DNA of 64,000 nt from Marinomonas sp. MED121 (GCF_000153025.1 NZ_CH672430.1:102371-166370), one strand, 5' to 3'; positions 46,767-57,070 are shown, counted from the stretch's first letter. Notes: generated by a model from the letters alone, not told the origin. Made by a program: numbers and translations.

Positions 46767-47114
46767 TTAAAGAGCGGCGGTTACCGTCACTTCAACTAAA
46801 ACAGTATCACGAACCATAGTCGCTTGAACGCACGTTCGAGCAGGTGCATACCCCATTGGTAACCACTCATTCCACAAGGCATTAAATGTTGGTACATCTT
46901 TATTGTCTTTAACATGAATAAGGGCAGAAAGGATTTTAGTATTATCAGTACCCGCTTCTTTTAAATGCTCATCAATGCGAGCAAGTACAGATTTTGTCTG
47001 ACCTGCCATATCTTCAGTCACATCATGTGGCACTTGGCCACAAAGGTAAACCGTCTCATTATGAATAACAATGCGGCTAACTCTTTCGTCTGTTTGCAAG
47101 CGAGTAATGCTCAT
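46767..47114 (-). CDS. RidA/YjgF-family enamine/imine deaminase
   Basis: A 115-aa RidA-like protein. The conserved Arg that binds the substrate carboxylate is in APARTCVQA, and the VYLCGQVPHD strand is typical. It is expected to hydrolyse reactive enamines or imines released by PLP enzymes such as the nearby D-serine dehydratase. The frame opens at 47168, but ATG 47114 (MSITRLQ) has AGGA 8 nt upstream and removes an unlikely leader. A terminator follows. Confidence 0.88.
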   Translation of the reverse strand: MSITRLQTDERVSRIVIHNETVYLCGQVPHDVTEDMAGQTKSVLARIDEHLKEAGTDNTKILSALIHVKDNKDVPTFNALWNEWLPMGYAPARTCVQATMVRDTVLVEVTVTAAL

Positions 47115-47268
47115 GGCGTGATTCCTATTAATTAAAAATGTAAAAATTGATGAGGATCTCATCAACAAAATAACGCCTTATATTGTATGGCTCTAACGCT
47201 CTAGATTCGAGAAAATATCATTTCATAATACAAATTCTTTTTATAGTTTGAAAAGTTTGCCTTATCTT

Positions 47269-48129
47269 TTAACCTATCTCAAAAGATGTCACACCATAAA
47301 TGCGATTTAACGGGAGCTCTGGTTTGGTTTGAGTGTACATGCGAGCGGTTTCAAATACCGGCACCATGGCAAACTCTTTTGCAAATAGCATGGCCTCTTG
47401 ATGACAAGCGGGTACATCTAAAAAGAATTCACTTCCTTTAGCCAGATTAGCCGTTAACGCAGTGATTAAAGACCTCGCTATCTCTTGTGAATCAGCAAAC
47501 AAAGGGGCGATTTTATAACCTGATTGGCATTGCCTGATTACCCCATAACCTTGCACCTTACCCTCATCAACATAAGCCAAAGCATTTGCATCCTCCTGTT
47601 CAACCCAAGCTTGCATAAATGCAGTACGATCGGCAGGAAAAAAGGCTTTCTCATAGGCCATTAATGATGAAAGCGGTAACGTTTTAAGAGGCACTAAAGC
47701 GCCTTTAAGCTTATCTAATTTATTGCTATTCTCTAAACTAACGCCTCCCTGAAAACGCACATTGGCATAAGCCAGTTCAAAGCCTGACTTTTGATAGTTT
47801 TCTTGCTGTGCAGCCACACCATCTAAGCCAATATTGCAGCCCGACAAATAAGACAGTGCCGCTTGCCAAAGTTGCATACCATAACCTTGGCCTCGATATT
47901 CAGGCTTAACGAGATAAAAGCCAATAAAGGCAAAATCAGCCGAGTACTTAATCGCCGAAATACAACCAATTGGCTCACCCTCTAATTCGGCCAATAAAAA
48001 GCCATGAGGGTCTGCAAGGTAATAGGTTTTTGCATCATGAAGCCCAGGATTCCAGCCTTCAAGCGCCGCCCAGCTTAGTGCTAAACCAAGCTCTTCTTGG
48101 CTCATTTTTCTGATCTGTAACTCTGTCAC
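47269..48129 (-). CDS. Two-domain GNAT acetyltransferase, YitH-like
   Basis: A protein of about 286 aa with an N-terminal GNAT domain (acetyl-CoA loop PEYRGQGYGMQLW; GLDGVAAQQENYQKSGF) and a second, shorter C-terminal domain typical of the YitH-like group. The open frame starts with ATG 48144, but GTG 48129 (VTELQIRKMSQEE) has AGGGAG at a better distance. It is downstream of the VOC gene on the same strand, separated by a 17-bp tandem repeat. The substrate is unknown. Confidence 0.82.
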   Translation of the reverse strand: MTELQIRKMSQEELGLALSWAALEGWNPGLHDAKTYYLADPHGFLLAELEGEPIGCISAIKYSADFAFIGFYLVKPEYRGQGYGMQLWQAALSYLSGCNIGLDGVAAQQENYQKSGFELAYANVRFQGGVSLENSNKLDKLKGALVPLKTLPLSSLMAYEKAFFPADRTAFMQAWVEQEDANALAYVDEGKVQGYGVIRQCQSGYKIAPLFADSQEIARSLITALTANLAKGSEFFLDVPACHQEAMLFAKEFAMVPVFETARMYTQTKPELPLNRIYGVTSFEIG

Positions 48130-48140
48130 TCGGTTCTCCC

Positions 48141-48191
48141 TCATACCCTACTCTTCCTCTTACCCTATTCTTCCTCATGCCTTACTCACTT
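48141..48191. repeat. 17-bp tandem repeat over a stop codon
   Basis: Three units of the kind TCWTACCCTACTCTTCC, one covering the last codons and stop of the VOC gene. The others fill the gap before the GNAT gene and supply part of its ribosome binding region. Confidence 0.85.
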
Positions 48192-48619
48192 GCTCTGGCT
48201 AACATGCGAGACATAACAGGATGATCTTCTTTTAATTGGAGTAAATCCCACAAGTTACCATACAAGTCTTTAAACACAGCGACTGTGCCATAAGGCTGAT
48301 CTTTAGGGTCCCTCACAAACTCAATGCCTAGGCCTTTCATCCTCTCATAATCACGCCAAAAATCATCTGTATTCAAAAACAAGAAAACACGCCCTCCAGA
48401 TTGATAACCGATGAAGTCTTCTTGTTCTGGTTTCGAGGCTCTGGCGAGTAACAGACTCATTTCTTTTGAGCCAGGAGGCGCAACCACAACCCAGCGTTTA
48501 TCTTCTTCGGGTAAATAAAGGTCTTCAATCAAATCAAACTTGAGTTTATTGACATAAAAATCGATCGCCTCATCATAATCTTTTACCACTAATGAGATAT
48601 GTACTATGGTTTGTTTCAT
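48182..48619 (-). CDS. VOC-family (glyoxalase/bleomycin-resistance-like) protein
   Basis: A 145-aa vicinal-oxygen-chelate protein made of paired beta-alpha-beta-beta-beta modules (VHISLVVKDYDEAIDFYVNKL; YGTVAVFKDLYGNLWDLLQL). A metal-site His (VHISLVV) and a Glu/Asp region are visible. Family functions include glyoxalase, dioxygenase and drug binding, and this member is unassigned. It precedes the GNAT gene on the same strand. Confidence 0.87.
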   Translation of the reverse strand: MKQTIVHISLVVKDYDEAIDFYVNKLKFDLIEDLYLPEEDKRWVVVAPPGSKEMSLLLARASKPEQEDFIGYQSGGRVFLFLNTDDFWRDYERMKGLGIEFVRDPKDQPYGTVAVFKDLYGNLWDLLQLKEDHPVMSRMLARASE

Positions 48620-48855
48620 TGCTCAGCTCCGGTTAAATCTTGATGGGGTTAATAGTATCAACAAAGTCTGCTCTATCCTCTATTTCCTTATACTCAGGGC
48701 CCTAATTTCTTTATTTTATTGCCGGATTGATAAGCTGAAATGCAGGCCAAAAGCTCGTCATCTAAGAGATAGAAGATTTTTATATTTTTCTGTTATAATC
48801 GCGCTCTTTTTAGTTTTCCCTTTTATTTTTAGATTGTACGAACATCGAGACGAGA

Positions 48856-50205
48856 ATGGATTTAGCCATTGCTAACAAGCAGCGCTTGGACAAACTTCCT
48901 TGCATTGCCCATGCGCCAGAGAATTTAGACACACTGCTTGATGCAGGTTCATTTCGTGAACGCTTACACCTTGAAATAAGCCAAGCCAAAGACAGAATTT
49001 ACCTAGTTGCCTTATACCTTCAAGACGATACCGCTGGCCGTAATATTATGACGGCCCTGTATGAGGCGAAACAAGCTAACCCTCAATTAGACATTAGGGT
49101 GTTAGTCGATTGGCACAGGGCACAACGAGGCTTAATAGGGGCGAATAAATCAGACGGAAATGCCGCTTTTTATCGCGAGTTTGCAAACACCTATGAACAT
49201 CAGATTCAGGTATTAGGTGTCCCCGTTCGTAATAGGGAAGTATTTGGCGTACTTCACTTAAAAGGCTTCATTATTGACGATAAAGTGATATACAGCGGCG
49301 CAAGCTTAAATGATATTTATTTAGCCCAAAACAATAAATACCGTTACGACAGATATCACGTGTTTCAGAATATTGCCCTAGCTAATACCATGGCTGAGTT
49401 TATTATCTCGACCTTATCCCAAAGTGAGGCGGTTAACTGTTTAAACAAACACTCGCGTCCCACCACCAAAACCATTAAAGGTGCAATTAAAGACCTTAGA
49501 ACGCAATTACAAAGCGCCAGTTACAGTTTTGAAAAGCAAACCATAGACAATCATCAAGTGGGCCTAACCCCACTGATAGGGTTAGGAAAACGCAAAAACC
49601 GTTTAAACAAACATATCTGCACCTTGCTTGGAAGTGCACAAAAAGAAATCACCATTTGCACCCCTTATTTCAATTTTCCAAGATTAGTTAGCCGAGAAAT
49701 TAAACTCGCTCTCAAGCGTGGCGTAAACATCAACATTATTATTGGCGACAAAACCGCTAATGACTTTTTTATTCCGCCAAGCCAACCCTTCACAACGATC
49801 GCTGGTCTCCCTTATTTATACGAAGTTAATTTAAGAAAGTTTGCCAAGCAAAATGAGATGGCGATTAACAAAGGTCAATTATCATTACACCTTTGGCGTC
49901 ACGACAATAATAGCTTTCACTTAAAGGGTATTTGGGTCGATCAAGAATACATGATGATTACAGGTAATAACCTGAACCCGAGAGCTTGGAAGCTAGATTT
50001 AGAAAATGCCATCTTAATTCATGACAAGCACCAATTACTGCTAGAACAAAACAAGCAAGAGCTAGATCAGATCATGAAACACACTAAGCGTGTAAGGAGC
50101 TATTTGATGATAGATAACGTGAATAGTTATCCTAATGAGGTCAAAAAGCTGATGAAACGCATTCATAGAGTTAAAGCCGACCACATTCTCAAGCAAATTC
50201 TTTAA
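48856..50205 (+). CDS. pssA: Phosphatidylserine synthase (PLD type)
   Basis: A 449-aa CDP-diacylglycerol-serine O-phosphatidyltransferase of the phospholipase D superfamily, as in Escherichia coli (about 451 aa). Two HKD-type motifs are present: HLKGFIIDDKVIYSG and HLKGIWVDQEYMMITG. The block LVDWHRAQRG is a family hallmark. It makes phosphatidylserine, the precursor of phosphatidylethanolamine. It is monocistronic, with a MITE 39 bp after the stop. Confidence 0.96.
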   Translation: MDLAIANKQRLDKLPCIAHAPENLDTLLDAGSFRERLHLEISQAKDRIYLVALYLQDDTAGRNIMTALYEAKQANPQLDIRVLVDWHRAQRGLIGANKSDGNAAFYREFANTYEHQIQVLGVPVRNREVFGVLHLKGFIIDDKVIYSGASLNDIYLAQNNKYRYDRYHVFQNIALANTMAEFIISTLSQSEAVNCLNKHSRPTTKTIKGAIKDLRTQLQSASYSFEKQTIDNHQVGLTPLIGLGKRKNRLNKHICTLLGSAQKEITICTPYFNFPRLVSREIKLALKRGVNINIIIGDKTANDFFIPPSQPFTTIAGLPYLYEVNLRKFAKQNEMAINKGQLSLHLWRHDNNSFHLKGIWVDQEYMMITGNNLNPRAWKLDLENAILIHDKHQLLLEQNKQELDQIMKHTKRVRSYLMIDNVNSYPNEVKKLMKRIHRVKADHILKQIL

Positions 50206-50244
50206 TTTAAAAAATAACCCCACTTTTAATGCGCCATGTACACT

Positions 50245-50563
50245 AGGGAACCTGCGATTAAGTCACCTCTTCCCAGTCTGCTCTTTTAAGGTATATGGGG
50301 AAAAAGTGTCACACAAGGCGTTACTTTGCGTTTATTAATAGAAAGTCATTGTAGGTACCTTTCGAGAAGTAACAACACAGGGTGTTACTTTTTCTGAAAT
50401 GCCGAGTAGGTATTATTTAAAGACCCGAAGGGCGTGGTCTAAAAGCCCTATCTTTATGTTGAGAACCTTATCAATAGAATAACTATTAAGTTGCGCTCCT
50501 CGCCATAAATCTAGCGGCTTTTATCCACACGCTGAGGCGGGAGGACTTATTCGCAGGTTCCCT
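50245..50563 (-). mobile_element. MITE-like element, copy 3 (319 bp, inverted)
   Basis: The same length as copy 1 and in the opposite orientation. It starts AGGGAACCTGCGATTAAGTC and ends with the near-complement. It lies between pssA and the mrp operon in a non-coding region and has no open frame of note. Confidence 0.88.
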
Positions 50564-51224
50564 AGCCATCTGCTTGATGCAGCAGCTAAAAGTGGGTTTT
50601 CGCTTTTTAGAGAGAAGACGATCAATCGATTAAGTTCAAGCTCAACACATCATCTTTCCCTATAACGGCTATCTGGTGGGAATTTCTAGCCGAACCTTTT
50701 CTTTTTCATGCCCATTTGATAGTCTGCCTTCAATTTTAGAATTCAGCGTCGATTCATCATTTTTAGTTTGCAAGATTTTCTAGGTTAATGATTTCTTTGG
50801 CAATTTATTGTAAGACAGGCTTGTTTTCTTTTGGTAGCGTAACTATATCTTTTAAGCTATCTTCTTCATAAAATAGTCAGTTAAAACGTTATGATTCTAA
50901 CCCTGTCTTTCATTATCAATACTAGGGGTTAATTTAGGCTTATGCCTTACTTTGAAGCGAACGACAGTGAATCAAATGGCGCTAGCGTTCATTAGTCTAA
51001 ATCTCATTGAGATAAGACGTTTGATACCGACCTTTTACCAGCACGATTAAACCCATAGATAAGAGATATTTTTTGAAGCAGAAGTTGGATTGACTAGCGT
51101 GATAAAATTACCCTTAACTGTATAACCTTTCTCTCTGGTTATCTTTTAAGCCCCTTTAATTTGTTATTTTTGATATATAGAAACATCGACCAGTTTGTTA
51201 TTTTTTAATGCAGGAGCATCATAG
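50564..51224. other. Leader region of the mrp operon
   Basis: About 660 AT-rich bases with no supported gene. The mrp promoter must lie here. GCAGGAG (about 51211-51217) is the ribosome binding site for the TTG start of mrpA. No convincing terminator for pssA other than possible hairpins within the MITE is seen. Confidence 0.4.
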
Positions 51225-54023
51225 TTGAATACCTTACTCTGGCTGCCTTTACTGCCCTTATTAGGCAGTTTAGTTCCTCTTCTTACCGCACGTTATCACC
51301 GTAACGTCTGTACATTATTCACCGCTATTCTCCCCTTTATTGCACTCTTACTGGTCGCACAAATGACACCGGATGTGCTCAATGGTGAAAACCATTACGC
51401 CGCCGCTCAGTGGATCCCCCTATTAAACCTAAACATTGCCTTTCGTTTAGACGGGTTATCCCTCTTATTCTCCATCTTAATCTTAGGCATAGGCCTACTG
51501 GTTATTTTATACGCTCGTTATTACCTATCACCCAACGATTCGATTGGTAAATTCTACTCTTTTTTAATGTTGTTCATGTTCTCCATGCTAGGTGTGGCGC
51601 TTTCCGACAACTTACTGCAAATGTGGATGTTTTGGGAATTAACCAGCATCAGCTCCTTCTTACTGATTAGCTTCTGGGGCCATAAGTCTGAAGCGCGCAA
51701 AGGCGCCCGAATGGCGCTAACAATCACAGGGGCAGGTGGTTTGTGCCTACTGGCCGGCATTATCATTTTAGGTAATGTGGTAGACAGCTACTCTTTGCAA
51801 GTCATTTTAGAAAGCGGCGAAATCATCCGCGCGCACTCTGCTTATCCTGTTATTCTGGTTTTATTCTTATTAGGTGCTTTCACAAAGTCGGCACAATTTC
51901 CGTTCCATTTCTGGTTGCCGCATGCCATGGCAGCCCCCACACCTGTCAGCGCTTATTTACACTCAGCCACCATGGTAAAAGCGGGCATCTTCTTGATGGC
52001 TCGCATGCACCCTGTTTTAGCAGATACTGAACTCTGGTTTTTAATCGTAAGTTTAACGGGTTTAACCACACTATTACTGGGTGCCTATATCGCCCTATTT
52101 AAACACGACTTAAAAGGGCTACTGGCTTATTCAACCATCAGTCACCTTGGTCTGATTACTTTGCTGTTAGGCTTGGATACTCGCCTCTCTACTGTGGCGG
52201 CACTCTTTCATATCATCAACCACGCCACCTTTAAGGCGTCCCTTTTCATGGCCGCGGGTATCATTGACCATGAAACAGGCTCAAGGGATATGCGACAACT
52301 AAACGGCTTGTGGAAATACATGCCCCATACGGCAACCCTTGCCATGGTGGCAGCCTCTTCCATGGCCGGTGTACCGCTATTAAATGGTTTCTTATCTAAA
52401 GAGATGTTCTTTACTGAAACCCTACACCAAGCGGCACTTGGCTCACTTTCTTGGATGATTCCCGTATTGGCAACTGTCGGCGCCGTATTTGCGGTGGCTT
52501 ATTCAATGCGCTTTATACACGACGTTTTCTTTAATGGTGAGCCAATCAATTTACCTAAAACGCCCCATGAAGCTCCCCGTTACATGCGAGTGCCGGTCGA
52601 AATATTGGTCGCCTTGTGTTTATTAGTGGGTATCTTCCCAGGCTTTATTATTGGTGATTTATTGTATGCTGCTTCCTTGGCCGCGATAAATGGTCCTGTT
52701 CCTGAATACAGCCTATCTATCTGGCATGGTTTTAATTACCCATTATTAATGAGTTTTGTCGCAACAGCCGGTGGCTTGGTTATCTACTACTTCAGGCAGC
52801 ATTTGTTTGCCTTTCAAGCCAACTTCTCTGAACCTGATGCAAAACTAATATTTGATAAGATCGTCAAAAATATCATTAAGCGCTCAACCACCCTCTTTAA
52901 CTTATTAGAGAATGGGTCATTACAAAGGTATAACTACTTACTCATTAGTTTAGCGGCCATCATGATGGCAGCACCGCTGATGGATTTAAGTACAACCTTG
53001 GGTGTGCGCCCTGAGTTGCCTTATAACATTGTCGATGTCACCGCAGCCGTTTTATTGGTCATAGGTGCACTCACAACCGCCATTTGTCATAGACGCAGGA
53101 TGCTGGCATTAATTTCCTTATCCATCGTCGGCTTTGTGGTGTCGTTAGCCTTTGCACGCTTCTCTGCGCCTGACCTTGCTTTAACGCAATTATCGGTAGA
53201 AGTGGTCACCGCCGTATTACTCATGCTGTCTTTATTCTTCTTACCCCAAAGAGCGCAAAAGCAGTCCAATCCTCGTCGTCTTATTCGTGACTTGGGCATC
53301 TCTGCGGTGGTCGGTGGTCTAATCGGCACCATTTGTTATGCCCTACTGACTCGCCCATTAAGCAGCATTTCGGACTTCTTCATTGCCAATAGTAAAACTG
53401 GCGGTGGTGGCACCAATGTTGTTAACGTCATACTCGTTGATTTCCGTGGATTTGATACGCTGGGAGAAATTACCGTATTAGGTATTGCAGCGTTAGGTAT
53501 TTACAAGCTGATTGCCCGCATGAAGCTCTTTATGCCAAGCAGTGACTACAAAGGCCGCCCTTGGTCGAATGATGGACACCCTATGATGTTGGCTGTCTTA
53601 TCACAAAGCTTATTACCTATTGCGTTACTCGTGTCAGCCTACATCTTCTTCCGTGGCCACAATATGCCAGGGGGCGGCTTTATTGCAGGCTTAATCACGT
53701 CGGTTGCCATCATTCAGCAATACATTGCTCACGGTGTTGATTGGATGAAACACAGAGTAAAAGTCGATTACCAAATCTTAATCGGTAGCGGTATTGCCAT
53801 TGCCGCATTAACGGGTGTGGGCAGCTGGGCATTTGATAAGCCTTTCCTCACCTCTTGGTTCGATTATTTCTACTGGCCTGTGGTGGGTAAATTTGAATTA
53901 GCCAGCGCCATGATATTTGATCTAGGTGTTTACCTGACAGTCATAGGTGCGACCATGCTCATCTTGGCGAACCTTGGCAAATTAACCACCAGCGAACGTC
54001 CTATTCAGAAGGAGGAAGTATAA
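51225..54023 (+). CDS. mrpA: Mrp Na+/H+ antiporter subunit A (fused A/B)
   Basis: A 932-aa inner-membrane protein related to NuoL. It has about 14-16 helices in the proton-pumping domain (WELTSISSFLLISFWGHK; FHFWLPHAMAAPTPVSAYLHS) and then MrpB-type domains at the C-terminus (SVEVVTAVLLMLSLFFLP; FFRGHNMPGGGFIAGLI). Fusion of A and B is the group 2 Mrp/Pha arrangement. The start codon is TTG with GCAGGAG 8 nt upstream. It heads six overlapping or abutting genes for a sodium-extruding secondary antiporter. Confidence 0.95.
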   Translation: MNTLLWLPLLPLLGSLVPLLTARYHRNVCTLFTAILPFIALLLVAQMTPDVLNGENHYAAAQWIPLLNLNIAFRLDGLSLLFSILILGIGLLVILYARYYLSPNDSIGKFYSFLMLFMFSMLGVALSDNLLQMWMFWELTSISSFLLISFWGHKSEARKGARMALTITGAGGLCLLAGIIILGNVVDSYSLQVILESGEIIRAHSAYPVILVLFLLGAFTKSAQFPFHFWLPHAMAAPTPVSAYLHSATMVKAGIFLMARMHPVLADTELWFLIVSLTGLTTLLLGAYIALFKHDLKGLLAYSTISHLGLITLLLGLDTRLSTVAALFHIINHATFKASLFMAAGIIDHETGSRDMRQLNGLWKYMPHTATLAMVAASSMAGVPLLNGFLSKEMFFTETLHQAALGSLSWMIPVLATVGAVFAVAYSMRFIHDVFFNGEPINLPKTPHEAPRYMRVPVEILVALCLLVGIFPGFIIGDLLYAASLAAINGPVPEYSLSIWHGFNYPLLMSFVATAGGLVIYYFRQHLFAFQANFSEPDAKLIFDKIVKNIIKRSTTLFNLLENGSLQRYNYLLISLAAIMMAAPLMDLSTTLGVRPELPYNIVDVTAAVLLVIGALTTAICHRRRMLALISLSIVGFVVSLAFARFSAPDLALTQLSVEVVTAVLLMLSLFFLPQRAQKQSNPRRLIRDLGISAVVGGLIGTICYALLTRPLSSISDFFIANSKTGGGGTNVVNVILVDFRGFDTLGEITVLGIAALGIYKLIARMKLFMPSSDYKGRPWSNDGHPMMLAVLSQSLLPIALLVSAYIFFRGHNMPGGGFIAGLITSVAIIQQYIAHGVDWMKHRVKVDYQILIGSGIAIAALTGVGSWAFDKPFLTSWFDYFYWPVVGKFELASAMIFDLGVYLTVIGATMLILANLGKLTTSERPIQKEEV

Positions 54024-54395
54024 ATGGAAGGCATTTACGCTTTTTGTGTTGGTATGCTCACCGCATGCGGTATCTTTTTAACGCTACGCGGACGCACCTT
54101 CTCCGTTGTATTAGGCCTTACCATGTTGTCTTACGCGGTCAACTTATTTCTCTTTGCCAGTGGTCGTCTTGCGATCAACAGCGCCGTTATCCTGGGAGAG
54201 TCTGAAATTTATGCAGACCCACTGCCTCAAGCACTGGTACTCACTGCCATTGTTATTGGTTTTGCGATGACGGCCTTTGTGGTGATCCTCGCCATGAGGG
54301 CTCGCGCAGATTTAGGTAACGACCATGTTGATGGAAAAGACCCTGATGAAGTCGCAGCCTCAATGACGCTGAATAAAAAAGGGGAGATAAACTAA
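54024..54395 (+). CDS. mrpC: Mrp Na+/H+ antiporter subunit C
   Basis: A 123-aa NuoK-like subunit with three helices (GMLTACGIFLTLRG; LGLTMLSYAVNLFLFASG; LTAIVIGFAMTAFVVILA). It begins immediately after the mrpA stop and ends immediately before mrpD. It is a membrane part of the Mrp complex. Confidence 0.94.
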   Translation: MEGIYAFCVGMLTACGIFLTLRGRTFSVVLGLTMLSYAVNLFLFASGRLAINSAVILGESEIYADPLPQALVLTAIVIGFAMTAFVVILAMRARADLGNDHVDGKDPDEVAASMTLNKKGEIN

Positions 54396-55904
54396 ATGCA
54401 ACACTGGACAATTCTGCCTATTTTACTGCCTTTGCTCGTTGCATCTGCCATGCTATTACCCCCTTTATCCTCAAGGATTCAGTGGTTACGTATCGCATCT
54501 ATTAGTACCTTAGTCATACTCACTATCCTTTCTGCACTGCAAGTCGCTACCGTTATTACTGAAGGCACGCAGCTCTATATTCTAGGTGGATGGTCACCGC
54601 CTTTTGGTATCGTCCTTGTGGCTGATAAAGTGTCTGCTTTATTGGTACTTCTTACCAGCTTCCTTGCCCTGTGCTGTATGATTTATGCCTGTGCGGATCA
54701 TGATAAGGGCGGTGAATTCTTTCACCCACTTTTCTTATTCCAAATCATGGGTATCAATGGTGCCTTTTTAACTGGCGACCTGTTTAACCTCTTCGTCTTT
54801 TTCGAAGTCTTACTAATCGCCTCTTATGCCCTATTAGTGCATTCTGGTGGTAAGAATAAAACCCAAGCCGCGGTCCACTATGTGGTCATCAACCTGCTTG
54901 GCTCTAGCTTATTCCTGTTCGGCCTCGGTATCCTATATGGCACATTAGGCACCTTAAACATTGCAGATATGGCGGTTAAAATCAGCCAACTTCCAGAAAG
55001 TGAAACCATACTGGCTAAAATTGGTGCACTACTGCTATTGATAGTATTTGGCCTTAAATCCGCCATGCTACCATTACAGTTCTGGCTTTCTAGAACCTAC
55101 TCTTCGGCCAGCGCCCCCGTTGCCGCCTTATTCGCCATCATGACAAAGGTAGGTATCTATAGTATTTTCCGCGTCTTTACCGTGATATTTGGCGACGATG
55201 CTGGTGAGCTAGCCAACTTCTCAGCCGATTGGTTATGGCCTTTGGCAATACTAACCATTTCGATTGGATCACTCGGTGTATTAGCAAGCCCCACCTTAAA
55301 ACTGCTTACCTCTAATTTGGTTGTCGTCTCTGCTGGTACCTTGCTCGTTGCCGCTGCACTGCACTCTGAACTCGCTATCGCGGGCGCGCTTTATTACATA
55401 GTGCACAGTACGCTAGTAACAGCAGGGCTCTTCCTGTTAGCAGATGTGATTGCCAAGCAAAGAGGTCAAGCAGAAGACAGGCTAGTGAACTCTAGAGCCC
55501 TGTCTCAACCTAAACTCATTGGTTTTGGATTTGCCATACTGGCTTTAACCATTATCGGTATGCCGCCATTCTCTGGCTTCATCGGAAAAGTCATGGTGCT
55601 TAACTCAGCGGAGAGCATGGCCACTCGTTTATGGATTTGGCCTGTGATTTTGATGAGCAGCTTGATTACCTTGGTGGCCTTTTCAAGAGCGACCTCTAAG
55701 CTCTTCTGGAAATCGCCCAATACTAAAAACACCACACTTGAAAAAGCACATCCTTACGAAGTGACTGCCATTGTCTTACTCATTCTAGGTGCACCTTTAC
55801 TTGTGCTCTTTGGTGGACCTATGACCGAATACGTCATCCAAGCCGCTGCTGACCTTCATAATATGGATGTCTCTGTGTATCCTTTATTGCCTGAGGAATC
55901 ATAA
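54396..55904 (+). CDS. mrpD: Mrp Na+/H+ antiporter subunit D
   Basis: A 502-aa NuoM/N-like proton-channel subunit with about 14 helices. Key residues lie in FVFFEVLLIASYALLVH (Glu) and FGLKSAMLPLQFWLSRTY (Lys). Its stop overlaps the mrpE start (TAATG). Confidence 0.95.
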   Translation: MQHWTILPILLPLLVASAMLLPPLSSRIQWLRIASISTLVILTILSALQVATVITEGTQLYILGGWSPPFGIVLVADKVSALLVLLTSFLALCCMIYACADHDKGGEFFHPLFLFQIMGINGAFLTGDLFNLFVFFEVLLIASYALLVHSGGKNKTQAAVHYVVINLLGSSLFLFGLGILYGTLGTLNIADMAVKISQLPESETILAKIGALLLLIVFGLKSAMLPLQFWLSRTYSSASAPVAALFAIMTKVGIYSIFRVFTVIFGDDAGELANFSADWLWPLAILTISIGSLGVLASPTLKLLTSNLVVVSAGTLLVAAALHSELAIAGALYYIVHSTLVTAGLFLLADVIAKQRGQAEDRLVNSRALSQPKLIGFGFAILALTIIGMPPFSGFIGKVMVLNSAESMATRLWIWPVILMSSLITLVAFSRATSKLFWKSPNTKNTTLEKAHPYEVTAIVLLILGAPLLVLFGGPMTEYVIQAAADLHNMDVSVYPLLPEES

Positions 55905-56404
55905 TGAAACAATCTAGCTTTCGCTTGTTCCCTATGCCTTTTCACAGCATGTTGCTCTTTGTTATTTGGCTCTTATTAAATAACAGCCTCTCTGCTGGGC
56001 ACATACTATTAGCAAGCATTTTGGCGATTATTATTCCTTGGGGGGTAAGCAGTATGACAACTGAACGCCCTCGCATTAAAAAGCCCATGCTTGCCATTTC
56101 CTATGTATTTCTCGTACTTAGAGACGTCATTAGCGCGAATTTCTCTGTGGCTCTCTTAGTGGTTGGTCCTCTCAAAAAACTAAGCCCTGGATTTGTTGCT
56201 GTACCATTAGACATAGAAACAGAGTTAGGCATCACCTTGCTTGCTAGCACAGTGTCTCTAACCCCAGGTACAGTCAGCGCCGAGATCTCTGAAGATCAAA
56301 AATGGCTCTATGTTCATGCCCTGCACTTAGAAAACCCAGAAGAGTTAATCGAAGAGGTTAAATCTCGTTATGAAGCACCACTGAAGGAGATATTCGGATG
56401 CTAG
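55904..56404 (+). CDS. mrpE: Mrp Na+/H+ antiporter subunit E
   Basis: A 166-aa subunit with two N-terminal helices, a third near FLVLRDVISANFSVALLVV, and a cytoplasmic C-terminal domain with the MrpE hallmark LLASTVSLTPGTVSAEI. It overlaps mrpF by 7 bp. Confidence 0.94.
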   Translation: MKQSSFRLFPMPFHSMLLFVIWLLLNNSLSAGHILLASILAIIIPWGVSSMTTERPRIKKPMLAISYVFLVLRDVISANFSVALLVVGPLKKLSPGFVAVPLDIETELGITLLASTVSLTPGTVSAEISEDQKWLYVHALHLENPEELIEEVKSRYEAPLKEIFGC

Positions 56405-56667
56405 ATATAGCCATTCAAATTGTAGGACTCATCTTGTGTGTCTCATTAATATTAACCTTATATCGTTTGCTCGTTGGCCCTAAATTGCCAGATAGGATTC
56501 TTGCGTTAGACACCATGTTTATCCATGGTATCGCCTTGATACTCCTCTATGGCATTGCCATTGAAAACGCCATCTACTTTGAAGCCGCGCTACTCATTGC
56601 CATGCTTGGTTTTGTTAGTACATCAGCCCTGTGCAAATACTTGCTGCGCGGCGACATAATAGAATAA
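56398..56667 (+). CDS. mrpF: Mrp Na+/H+ antiporter subunit F
   Basis: An 89-aa subunit with three helices and the conserved LLVGPKLPDRILALDTM segment. It overlaps mrpE and is followed by mrpG after 10 bp. Confidence 0.94.
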   Translation: MLDIAIQIVGLILCVSLILTLYRLLVGPKLPDRILALDTMFIHGIALILLYGIAIENAIYFEAALLIAMLGFVSTSALCKYLLRGDIIE

Positions 56668-56677
56668 GAAGGTAACT

Positions 56678-57070
56678 ATGAATTTTTATGTAGAAGCAAT
56701 TGCGTCAGCCATACTTGTTTTTGGCGGTGTATTCTTATTAGTTGGCTCTATCGGTTTAGCACGCTTACCCGATGTTTATATGCGTTTACACGCTCCAACT
56801 AAGGCGACCACATTAGGTATCGCAGGTGTACTAATCGCCTCTTGCATCATCCAATCCTATCGCCAAGAAAGCCTGTCCATCAGTGAATTATTGATCACCT
56901 TATTCTTGATTATTACCGCACCGATTGCGGCGAATATGATAGCCAAAGCGGCACTTCACCACGAAATAGACCCTATCGAAAGAACGAAAGGCCAAGAACT
57001 AATCGCAACCGCGAAAGAAAGAACATCGCCTCCAGCACCAGAGACTGAAGCAGGAAAAGAGACCCCTTAG
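56678..57070 (+). CDS. mrpG: Mrp Na+/H+ antiporter subunit G
   Basis: A 130-aa NuoJ-like subunit (LLVGSIGLARLPDVYMRLHAPTKATTLG) with three helices and a charged, Pro/Glu-rich tail. It is the last gene of the operon. A purine-rich tandem repeat and a strong stem-loop follow. Confidence 0.94.
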   Translation: MNFYVEAIASAILVFGGVFLLVGSIGLARLPDVYMRLHAPTKATTLGIAGVLIASCIIQSYRQESLSISELLITLFLIITAPIAANMIAKAALHHEIDPIERTKGQELIATAKERTSPPAPETEAGKETP

